From NCBI GenBank assembly GCA_012295275.1, contig CM022676.1:14754198-14797382 (forward strand): 43,185 nucleotides of DNA, written 5' to 3'. Below, in pieces: positions 33,626 through 43,185 of the stretch; position 1 is the first letter of the stretch, and each line of letters opens with the position of its first letter. This DNA comes from Chrysomallon squamiferum. Its lineage: Eukaryota; Mollusca; Gastropoda; Neomphalida; Peltospiridae. The position numbers were made by a program, and so were the translations under genes. The notes under the pieces were generated by a model, which saw only the letters and a program-made list of their open reading frames with translations, had not been told where the DNA came from and ran no database searches.

Positions 33626-33632
33626 AATAATA
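33597..33632. repeat. Poly-A tract
   Basis: About 27 A residues followed by AAT repeats, next to the start of an interspersed repeat at about 33645. Confidence 0.9.
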
Positions 33633-33644
33633 ATAAAAACAAAT

Positions 33645-34060
33645 ACCGTGATACCTTGACTTATGAGTTTAATTCGTTCAGTGACTAAGCTCGTATCTCA
33701 GTTTGCTCGTATATCAAATGAATTTTCCCACCTGAAATTAACTGAAATACCATTTATCCGTTCCAGGTCCCCAAAAACCACCCCGATTTTTTGTAACGTT
33801 TTCTTAAATAAGAAAAATGTATTTATAAATGAAAATATTGTATAAAAACAAAATAAATACCATAACATTTTCACTGTAAAAAATGAAATAAAAATGTAAT
33901 ATATATATATTTCATTCATAAACATTATTTGAAACTACTATTTGTTATTCGTGTATAAATGAACTCACTTGAAGCAGCTGTAAAGAGAATAGCACACACC
34001 AAAATGTGCCTCGCTTCCAATTCCATGATGTAGTTATCCTCAAAAAGCAAAACAAAAATA
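33645..34060. mobile_element. Interspersed repeat with 'gctcgtat' type end, no intact coding
   Basis: The text TACCTTGACTTATGAGTTTA, GACTAAGCTCGTATCTCAG, TTTGCTCGTATATCAAATGA and TTATCCGTTCCAGGTCCCC recalls a short nonautonomous repeat that I know from many invertebrate genomes; the family name is uncertain. It continues into AT-rich text and GAAGCAGCTGTAAAGAGAAT and seems to end near 34060. The adjoining poly-A could mark one end. Confidence 0.45.
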
Positions 34061-34780
34061 CCCCGTGAAACACACTTTGTATTCGAAATCTGGTAAGAAT
34101 GTTCTTCTCAAGAGAGATGTTTGTGAAAAAGTTAAATTTAATGTATACCCTGCGACAGCATTTGTTAAAATGAATCGTAAACAGATGAAAACAATTACTG
34201 TAAGTATGTCTTTTATTATATTTCGAGTTATAGCTGCTGTCACATTGTTAAATATTCCACGAGAACAAATCTGCTAAGAATAAATCGGGGTTACTACTAC
34301 AGTTCTATTTTTATCCGCTATCGTTAAAAGGTCTAAGTGATCTATAAATAACCGGGTCGATCACGTGCAGAGAACATTGTAAACAACAGAGAACATTTGT
34401 AGCCGATTTTACTATTTTTATTTGTTACCGAACTGCTGAAAAACAGCAGTTCGTTTCGAACGACATCTTGTATATTTAGTGTATATTATTATTATTATTA
34501 TTATTATTACAAGGAAAGAAAGATAAACATTTTCAGTAGTTAATTAAATATTATTTACATAATGTACGACGAAGTGTGTGTGTGTGTGTATGTGTGTGCG
34601 TCGATTGCATTGCTTATAAACGTACGAGTATATTCTAACATCAAAGGTTTATTGTTTCAAGCCGTTATTTCTGTGTTGAAATGGAACCTTTAATATTAAA
34701 TAACGTCCACAGTTCAGAGGTTCTATAACCAATGAATCAAAACGTAAGCAATTCCCGATTGTTGTCCCACATATTTCTGT
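34061..34780. other. Intergenic-like DNA, uncertain open frames
   Basis: An open frame at 34065-34277 (including SGKNVLLKRDVCEKVKF) has a GTAAGT donor at 34201 but no convincing acceptor or family. A (TTA)n run lies at about 34485-34508 and a GTGTGTGTG run at 34575-34600. Confidence 0.5.
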
Positions 34781-35065
34781 CTGTATATCTGTGTGTGACA
34801 CACGTACGTGTCTGTCTGTGACGGGGGCAGGTGTATATCTGTTTATGTTGCATGTTAGTCCCTGTCAGTTTGCAATGTGTACTCACAGCTATACATGCAC
34901 GTGTATGCATATCTGTGTGTCATGTGTTTATGTGTGAATATGTCTGCGAATTATCTGTGTATTTTTCTATTTATATATGTCTGTATGTGATGTGTATGCA
35001 TAAGTTAATATCTTTGTGTGACGTGTGTATCTTTTTCTGTTTGTATGTGATGTGTATTTGATGTC
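34780..35065. repeat. TGTGTRTATG-type low-complexity DNA
   Basis: Degenerate TG/TATG repeats with the recurrent phrase TGTATGTGATGTGTAT. The Cys/Val/Tyr-rich ORF it creates (34831-35061) is a composition artefact. Confidence 0.8.
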
Positions 35066-35333
35066 TCTCCTTGTCGTATTTTAACATGGAAATATTCAAC
35101 TATGCAAGAAATAATAAATTAAACTCTGTCAATTTGGTAGTCATCGTGTAGAACGATGGATTACATTTATTTTATGTAACGCTATTCACATAAATAATGC
35201 AGATGCATGCGAGCTGTTTTTTTGTTAATTATCTGATGAAGTTTGCTTTATGCATGTGAATGTAAATTTTTTAATATTAGTGTATTTTATTCTATTATTA
35301 AACAATCCATTAATCAACTTCAATGTTTATTTC

Positions 35334-35338
<5 letters not shown>
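35066..35338. other. AT-rich flank left of the Tc1 element
   Basis: No coding or repeat signal was seen. It ends in a (TA)n run at 35339-35365 into which the transposon is inserted. Confidence 0.6.
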
Positions 35339-35365
<27 letters not shown>

Positions 35366-35368
<3 letters not shown>

Positions 35369-36692
35369 TCTAACAAAACAACAACAACGCAAAAGTAGAT
35401 TTTACTGAATCATTGGTAATATCTATCTCATCGATCAACAGAAAACAACAGAATGCTCACATTTTACACACACTTTCGCAATTCATTAGTATTGATGGTA
35501 TCACATTGAAAAGGTTAAAGTTCAAGGTTATAACAGTATAATTTCAATACCTTGTGTGGCCACCATGGGAACTGCCTGACATCTTCTTCCCATGGCAGTA
35601 ATGACATTACGAATTACACCTTGTGTAATGGTGGCCCACTCTGTCTGTAGTAATAATGCCAAATGAGAACGATTATGTGGCTGTGGTTGATGCTGCCTCA
35701 GTCGTCTATCAAAATCGTCCCACAAATGTTTTAAAGGGTTCAAGTCCGGAGATTTAGAGGGCCAGTGCAGCACCTGAATGTTAGTGTTTTGTAGGTACGC
35801 TGTTGTGAGTCTGGCTGTATGTGGTATCGCATTGTCGTGCTGGAATACAGCGTTGCCATTATTCATAATTGGAGCGACATGTGGCTGCACAATTTCATCT
35901 CGGTATCTCTGTGCCTTTAAGTTGCCTTGCATGTGAACCAGGTTGGTCCTGTCAGTGTATGAGATTGCTGTTCACACCATCACACTACCACCGTCCAATC
36001 TGTCCCCTTCCTGTGTGCAGTTTGCAGCAAAACGTTCACCACGACGTCTGTAAACTTGACATCTTCCATGAGCTCGACGAAGCAGAAATCGAGCATCGTC
36101 ACTATACCAGACAGTTCTCCATCGTAACTGAGGCCAGACTCTGTGCACTTGACACCACTGACGTCGTAGTCGACAATGTTGTTGAGTCAAAACGACTTCT
36201 TACACAACGGCTGATGCGAATACCTGCCTCACGTAGACGATTGCGCACTGTCTGAGCTGATATTCTACACAGACCTGGTGTTGCTGAAGCAGTAGAGGTT
36301 GCCATGGTGGTTCTTTCCCGTAGATGAAGTACCCGTATGTAGCGGTCCTGAACCCTGGTTGTTATACGTGGTCTACCTGATCTGGGATGGTCACGTGTTG
36401 TTTGGTGTTGCTGGAACTGATACCACAATCTCAAAATGGTGCTTGGGGATACACGGAACACCCGGGCTACAGCTGAGAAGGATTCGCAAGCTTGTAAACG
36501 GCAGATGCAGTTGTTTCTTTGCGGTTCACTCAGTCGTGGCATTTGTTTGATGTTGGGTCAGAACAAAAATAACGAACAGAAGTATTCGAAAACCTTGCAT
36601 TTATATAATCCTCGTATTCAAGTCATATGTGTCAGTTTACAATAGTTATCTAAGAAATCAACCATTTTGCGTTTTTTGGGGGGAGGAGAGTA
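35366..36692 (-). mobile_element. Tc1-type DNA transposon, inactive copy
   Basis: The element is about 1.33 kb with diverged terminal inverted repeats. The left end is CACTCTAACAAAACAACAAC...ACGCAAAAGTAGATTT; the right end in reverse complement is ACTCTCCTCC...AAAAACGCAAAATGGTTGATTT. Both ends sit in TA-rich sequence, as expected for TA target sites, though the flanking (TA)n hides the exact duplication. The single transposase gene is on the minus strand. Its length, terminal repeats and protein place it in the Tc1 branch of the Tc1/mariner superfamily. It lies between the Ig exon and the tyrosine-tail exons. Confidence 0.9.
35528..36542 (-). pseudogene. Tc1-family transposase pseudogene
   Basis: It starts MPRLSEPQRNNCICRLQA; the helix-turn-helix region (SAVARVFRVSPSTILRLW) and the PRSGRPRIT linker fill the first 60 residues. 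A frameshift near 36190 moves reading to the frame with LTQQHCRLRRQWC, then WYSDDARFLL (first catalytic Asp). TGA at about 35969 replaces Trp in SVMVWxAIS. Then FQHDNAIPHTARL (second Asp) and SPDLNPLKHLWDD. Tc1 enzymes have SPDLNP-I-E here, and this copy has AAA (Lys) for the catalytic Glu. One frameshift, one stop and the Lys each suggest inactivity. The N-terminal open segment is 36102-36542; the C-terminal segment, broken at 35969, is 35528-36190. Confidence 0.92.
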
Positions 36693-37011
36693 TATATATA
36701 GTTTTTTTAAATTATTTTTTTGTTTCTTATTATTTTTTCCTTTATTCTTTTCCATATATCTATCTTATTTTAAGTGTTTAATATAAAACTGCATTGTTCT
36801 TCTTAGTACTTAGTTTTATTATTGCTCTTGTTGTTGTTATTGTTTATTGTTTATTATTATTATTATTATTAAGATTATTATTGTTGTTGTTGTTGTTGTT
36901 ATTATATCACATAAACTATTTAACCTTTAATTGTGAGTAGTCTATCTGTAATGTTTATTATTAAACTGAAAATTCAATTCACTTAGACATTTTGTATCTC
37001 TCAAATCACAG
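36693..37011. other. T-rich DNA before the tyrosine-tail exon
   Basis: T-rich simple sequence with (TTA)n at 36852-36872 and (GTT)n at 36881-36900. I found no transmembrane-type exon here, although the tail at 37012 should be preceded by one somewhere upstream. Confidence 0.6.
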
Positions 37012-37064
37012 GAACGTTTCACAACGGGGGTCTTCAATATACGAGAATGTTGCTTTTGAACCGG
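37012..37064 (+). CDS. Penultimate exon of a receptor-like protein: ITIM-like cytoplasmic tail
   Basis: The acceptor is CTCTCAAATCACAG and the donor a perfect GTAAGT. After one base the frame reads NVSQRGSSIYENVAFEP. S-I-Y-E-N-V fits the ITIM pattern [SIVL]-x-Y-x-x-[LVI], and Y-E-N is also a Grb2 SH2-type pYxN site. The exon is small (53 bp), GC-richer than its surroundings, and joins phase 1 to the exon at 37640. No extracellular or membrane exon was found nearby on this strand; upstream exons may be outside the readable signals, or interrupted by the Tc1 insertion. Function is inferred from motifs only. Confidence 0.6.
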
Positions 37065-37639
37065 GTAAGTGCAGTTTTTTCTAAACGTTTACTCTAAGAA
37101 GGCTTACTTTACGTTCAATATCTATTAAGACTTCTTGCAAGGTAATCATGAAAGAAAGAAATAAGGTACAAAATGAAGTAATGAAAGAACAATTAATGAA
37201 ATGAGTATGAAATTGAAGGCTGGAACAATATTATTAAAAGTTAATGGCATAAAATGTTGTCATTTATATACTGAGCTAAGAATGTCTGAAGTTATTTTGT
37301 GTTAAATGATTAGTTAATAGAATTGAGTTGTATTACCTCCTCAGATAAGCAAGTATATAGTTTAACATATTTCTCTGATAAGTACAGAGTGGTTATAAAT
37401 TGATATTTTGCAGTATTACAAACTATTTTATCACCACTGTGTATTAATATCTGTCTTTGTACTTGTTGTAAATTACAGCCTGGTCAACTTAATATGTTTT
37501 TATTTTATTTTGTATATATCTTATTATTTATTATTTAGCCATCTGGTTTTGTTAGTCTCTTTTTTCTGCATTTCTCTATGACTTATTATGTTTGAGACAT
37601 AAAGAAAATGTTTATACATCTCTTATTATTTATATGTAG

Positions 37640-37722
37640 GTAACAGTCTACAAGAGAGTCAGTCAACTGAACAGAATCCGTATGACGTTTTGGATTTCAG
37701 TGATAAGAAACCAAAATATTAA
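37640..37722 (+). CDS. Terminal exon of the receptor-like protein, second tyrosine motif
   Basis: The acceptor is TTATTTATATGTAG. It completes the Gly codon (G|GT) from 37064, then reads NSLQESQSTEQNPYDVLDFS and DKKPKY, ending in TAA. PYDVL supplies a YxxL motif 22 residues after the first Tyr. That is too far apart for a canonical ITAM (6-8 residues between motifs) but common for tandem ITIM/SH2-docking tails. The tail is acidic and Ser/Gln-rich, as expected for a cytosolic segment. AATAAAG at about 37918 could be a polyadenylation signal. No damage is visible in either exon. Confidence 0.6.
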
Positions 37723-38141
37723 GATATCTCTTTATTAATGTATTTACTTAAAACTTTGAAACAACTTATTTTGTTTCTTTTAGTATATATATATACACAC
37801 ATACACACATGTTTATATACACGTACATACACACTTACATAGGTTAAAACTTTGAAAAACATAATTTTAGGAAACGAAATTACATAAAATTATTATTTAC
37901 AGTCATGAAATTTTATTAATAAAGATAACTAATTTAAAATATAAATATTCTTCTTTTTATACAAGAACGTCGTTATACACATTTGTTTTAAATGGGGTTT
38001 TATATTTATGTTATGTTTTCATCAGTACAATATAATATATAGCGTATGTTTGAATAGTATTTTATGTTCTAAAATTACAGTGTTTTCTTTGAATGTTATG
38101 AATTAACTGATATTGTACAGTATATAGTTGCGATGAATCTT
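37723..38141. other. 3' flank of the tyrosine-tail gene
   Basis: AT-rich, with a TATATACACACATACACACA patch at 37785-37832 and an AATAAAG word at about 37918. It probably contains the 3' UTR. Confidence 0.5.
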
Positions 38142-38297
38142 TAAAATTCTGATTAAAGTATGCTTAGTCAAATTCTGATTAATCTATATCTACTAAAATC
38201 ATGATTAAGCTGTGTCTAGTAAAATTATAATTAATCTATGTCTAGTGATATTGTAATTAGTTGTATCCATTTAATTGTGATTAAACTATGTAAAGTA
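38142..38297. repeat. 26-bp tandem repeat, about six diverged units
   Basis: The core AAAATTCTGATTAATCTATA-like unit starts near 38142, 38169, 38195, 38221, 38247 and 38272. Each has a (T/A)GATTAA word and TGTCTAGT-like end. Divergence between units is high, so the array is old. Confidence 0.8.
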
Positions 38298-38454
38298 ATA
38301 AAAAAAAATAATATGGCTTTGATGTTTTGTGCGCACACATACACTATATAGAAAGGGGACATTTCAAAAACGTTTTGACTGCGATTCCATTCTTGTTTAC
38401 GTTTAATTTTTACTTCATTTTATTTTATTTATTGACATAATTATTTAGTATTTG

Positions 38455-38975
38455 TGTGTAGAGAGGTTATTACCCGTACCAACAATATCAATGATACTAC
38501 TACCACTACTACTTGAGCTGCTGCTTCTGCAACTATTGTTGCTGCTGCTGCTTCTATTACTACTGCCACTACAACATCAACTACAACTGTTACTACTAGT
38601 GGTGCTACTATTATTACGTCTGCTGCTACAACTACTACGACTAAAACTGCTACTGCTGCTACAATTACTACTGTTCCTACTATTGCTACAATTACTATTT
38701 TTATTGCAGATGCTACTGCTACTACTACTGCTATCACGACTACTACTGTGACTACTGCTGCTACTAATACTACTACAGCTGGTACTACACTTAATACAGA
38801 TATTACTACTGCAGTTGCTGCTGCTACTACTAGTACTGCTGCAAAAAGTCCGGCTACTAGAACTACTGCTGCTGCTTTTACTACTACTGTTTCTACTAGT
38901 ACAATTATTGCTAGTACTCTACTACTACAACTACCATTTCTGCTGTTGTTGCTACCACTAGTGCTGCTAAATTCT
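38455..38975. repeat. Degenerate CTA/CTG/ACT trinucleotide field
   Basis: About 500 bp of triplets drawn mainly from CTA, CTG, CTT and their rotations, with almost no perfect run. Reading frames stay open on both strands and yield poly-Leu, poly-Thr/Ala or poly-Val peptides with no domain. A complementary field (GTA/GTT/GCA triplets) lies at 40960-41260. Confidence 0.9.
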
Positions 38976-39039
38976 GCAAAATATTTTTTAAAAATGTTTG
39001 TATGCAGACATTGAATAATAATAAAGTATAGAAAATAAT

Positions 39040-39075
39040 TACAATAAATAAATAAATAAATAAATAAATATTAAT
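39040..39075. repeat. (TAAA)n microsatellite
   Basis: About 8 units of TAAA/AATA. Confidence 0.9.
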
Positions 39076-39200
39076 AAATAAATAAATTTGGTTTTGTTAA
39101 CAATGTCAGTTTAAAATTAAGGCGTTCAAAAGGATTATAAAAATTAGAAATAACGACAAGAAGAAGAATAATGAGACAAGTTGTCATGTTACTATTAACA

Positions 39201-39260
39201 GTCCTCCAGGTTGTTATCATCACGTAAGCTGCACACCATCATCACGAAGACTTGGAGGAC
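39201..39260. repeat. Inverted repeat GTCCTCCA...TGGAGGAC
   Basis: The perfect 8-bp arms, extended by partial matches (AGG / CTT), are 60 bp apart end to end. They enclose CATCACG-type text that itself repeats (ATCATCACGTAAG, CATCATCACGAAG). It could form a hairpin or be a remnant of a small element. Confidence 0.5.
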
Positions 39261-39435
39261 ACGGGAACATTTATATTTATTTATTTTTTAATTGTTTTTT
39301 TTACATATTTTTCAATAAAATTTACTTTTTCAGAACAAATATTATTAATATGATATATAATATGTTCCATTATACACGAAATCGGTTGATTTATTTTCAG
39401 AAAATAATTTATATATATTAATAACAACACTCATA

Positions 39436-39512
39436 AAAATGGCGACAAGCAATGACGACAGATCGCAATTTGTGCGATCCTCCTGCAATTTACAGAGCGC
39501 CATTTTGGCGTC
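39436..39512. repeat. Nested palindromes in a GC-richer island
   Basis: Three pairs of arms nest or interleave: AAAATGGCG (39436) with CGCCATTTT (39498), AATGACG with CGTCATT, and GATCGCA-ATTTG-TGCGATC as a tight hairpin. The island contrasts with the AT-rich flanks. Confidence 0.6.
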
Positions 39513-39600
39513 ATTTCGGGTTTCCATTAACTTTGCGAAGAAGGGAGAAAAGCAGGAGCTAAATGAAGAGTCATGTACAGGCCCTGTGCGTCAACTCTGA
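39439..39600 (+). CDS. 53-codon ORF in the GC-richer island, unrecognised
   Basis: ATG in a favourable context (AAAATGG) opens MATSNDDRSQFVRSSCNLQS and continues AILASFRVSINFAKKGEKQE to TGA. Another frame is open at 39563-39757 (VQALCVNSEILWQYNKSVNN), so a frameshifted or spliced product is possible. No domain is recognised. The first 70 bp are part of nested palindromes, which may mean an element end and not a gene. A GC-box-like CTCCGCCC word lies at 39715. Confidence 0.25.
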   Translation: MATSNDDRSQFVRSSCNLQSAILASFRVSINFAKKGEKQELNEESCTGPVRQL

Positions 39601-39779
39601 AATACTCTGGCAATACAACAAATCTGTTAACAACAGACGTACAGAGTCACCACTCGGCCTGGTACAGCGCTTGTACAAACTGAGTCTGTTTTCAGATGAC
39701 TCTATCATCAGTAGCTCCGCCCATAGGACTCAGTCTAGTAAATCTAGTGTATCGTAGAAGAACTTGGTTTCTTAGACAA

Positions 39780-40439
39780 CTTACGTAATAAAACGTAGAG
39801 TTTCAGCAACAATGAATTAGCGTTTATAAATGTGCTCCTCTTTTTTCTTTCGGAAGTTTAAAGAGCGGCGGCACTCTCCTTATTACTATTATTTTATTAT
39901 TTTTAATTTTTTTTTTATTTGATTATACTTTTTTTTTGTCTTTTGTACATTTTATTTCACATATTTTACGTTTGAACTTTAGTTGCATTTTAAAAGTAGT
40001 TACGGTAATATTATTGCATTTTAAAGAGGTTAAAACGTCATAGCCTGTCACTTTAAAAAAATAAATGAATAAAAACACAGAGATATCTTGATTTTTCAGG
40101 CACAAGTATTCTCTATTAGTTAAAACAGAATGAATATGTATGAATACAAATATGTGTCTATATATATGTGTATGTATGTATATACAAATGTGTATACGTA
40201 TGATTTTACTTGAAAGGACCACAAGAATTTGATCTCTTACCATGATCTTCTGCAATACACAAACTCCGGCTGAAAATTGCAGCCCACTCTGAAAGGTGTT
40301 GCAGGTAATAACTGAAGGTGTACAAATGGCGGTTTCATAGAAACCGAAGGTTTCAAAAAGTTACACTACTGAGATCTAACACTTAAATACAGCAATACTC
40401 ACAAATTTATAAAATTGTTTTATGGTACGAATTTAATTT

Positions 40440-40471
<32 letters not shown>

Positions 40472-40583
40472 TGCTTCACTGTTGTTACTTTCAATTCACA
40501 AAGAAGGCAGTAGGCAATAGGAACACATCAGTCGCCATATTGCATGTTAATGATTCGGTGTGTTTGATAGTACCGAGCATTCA

Positions 40584-40585
<2 letters not shown>
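39780..40585. other. AT-rich DNA with one short hairpin
   Basis: CGGTTTC-ATA-GAAACCG at about 40330-40346 is a perfect 7-bp-stem hairpin, followed by a further AAGGTTTC. A (TA)n run lies at 40442-40471. No gene was seen. Confidence 0.6.

Positions 40586-40679
<94 letters not shown>
40586..40679. repeat. (CT)n microsatellite, about 47 units
   Basis: A perfect run, followed by GTAGATAATGTTCACTTTG, the start of a module repeated after 42316. Confidence 0.99.
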
Positions 40680-41557
<878 letters not shown>

Positions 41558-41639
41558 ATATATATATATAATAAAGTTAACTTTGTACTAAAAAAGAACA
41601 AAAAGAACGGATACATATTTGGGCCAAAGATTAAGAACA

Positions 41640-42780
<1,141 letters not shown>

Positions 42781-43002
42781 GTTATGTTGAGTACCAAATC
42801 ATTGTAGTGTTAGAAAATTACTTATAACAGTGCCATATTATTATTAGACATTCTGATTCTTTCCTGTTGTCGTATAAGTCATATAGACATGAAAATAAAC
42901 CTTTCTTAAAAATAGTAATATTCAACTATCTTCATGATTTTTTCGCACTGTGCAATAATTTTAGATTCAGGAAGAGGGGAAGTGATAGGGCTGCTTGATC
43001 AT

Positions 43003-43151
<149 letters not shown>

Positions 43152-43185
43152 GTCATAAGCAGTGGATATCTAAATAAAAACATGT

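Noticed and set aside
34831-35061. Cys-rich 76-codon ORF resembling a small secreted peptide
   Set aside because: The cysteines come from TGTGTRTATG low-complexity DNA; spacing is irregular and there is no mature-peptide pattern.
35869-36550. Plus-strand ORFs inside the Tc1 element
   Set aside because: Shadow frames of the minus-strand transposase.
37012-37722. Canonical ITAM
   Set aside because: The two tyrosine motifs are 22 residues apart, too far for the YxxL-x6-8-YxxL spacing.
38441-39014. Poly-Leu, poly-Val and Thr/Ala-rich ORFs of 88-99 codons
   Set aside because: Products of the degenerate trinucleotide field; open on both strands at once, which indicates composition and not coding.

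Overview
The window is a stretch of an animal nuclear genome. It is AT-rich and intron-dominated, dense in long microsatellites such as (CT)n, (TAA)n and GATA types, and broken by one 200-base assembly gap at 25486-25685. There is no long intact gene, no rRNA and no recognisable tRNA. A decayed Tc1-type transposon, a short scattered element with a molluscan flavour (GGTCTAAGGGGAATAACTCT) and the repeat landscape suggest a mollusc, most likely a cephalopod. That assignment is an inference and cannot be proved from the sequence alone.

The left half (1-17.6 kb, + strand) carries pieces of a CAMSAP/Patronin-type gene, which encodes a microtubule minus-end binding protein. Four exon remnants of its N-terminal calponin-homology (CH) region lie at 1-2163. 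A cut-off exon of its C-terminal microtubule-binding CKK domain lies at 5159-5272. A second CH set lies at 13849-17556, with a coiled-coil block at 15713-16330 sitting in the wrong order inside it. Stops, frameshifts, an intron-less exon fusion and the scrambled order point to pseudogene fragments produced by repeated partial tandem duplication. The CKK exon ends where a 2.2-kb element with 290-bp inverted arms begins (5266-7427). Between the CAMSAP pieces are two frameshifted thrombospondin type-1 exons (11570-12514), the second followed directly by a 46-bp minisatellite.

The middle (17.6-33 kb) is mostly intron-like or intergenic AT-rich DNA. It holds a two-exon C-terminal coiled-coil fragment (18048-18178, 21219-21335), a 2.15-kb spaced tandem duplication in which the second copy has lost the exon, weak candidate exons, the gap, many (TAA)n tracts, and about nine copies of the GGTCTAAGGGG motif.

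The right part (33-43 kb) has the most gene-like signals. An immunoglobulin-domain exon lies on the minus strand (33207-33538) and lacks its expected second core cysteine. Two clean terminal exons lie on the plus strand (37012-37064, 37640-37722) and encode a short tail with SxYxxV and YxxL tyrosine motifs, as in ITIM-type signalling receptors. Between them is a Tc1-family transposon (about 35366-36692) whose transposase has a frameshift, a stop and a catalytic Glu-to-Lys change. The last 5 kb is a degenerate trinucleotide field, a GC-richer nested palindrome with a 53-codon ORF (39439-39600), and a duplicated module carrying long (CT)n tracts.
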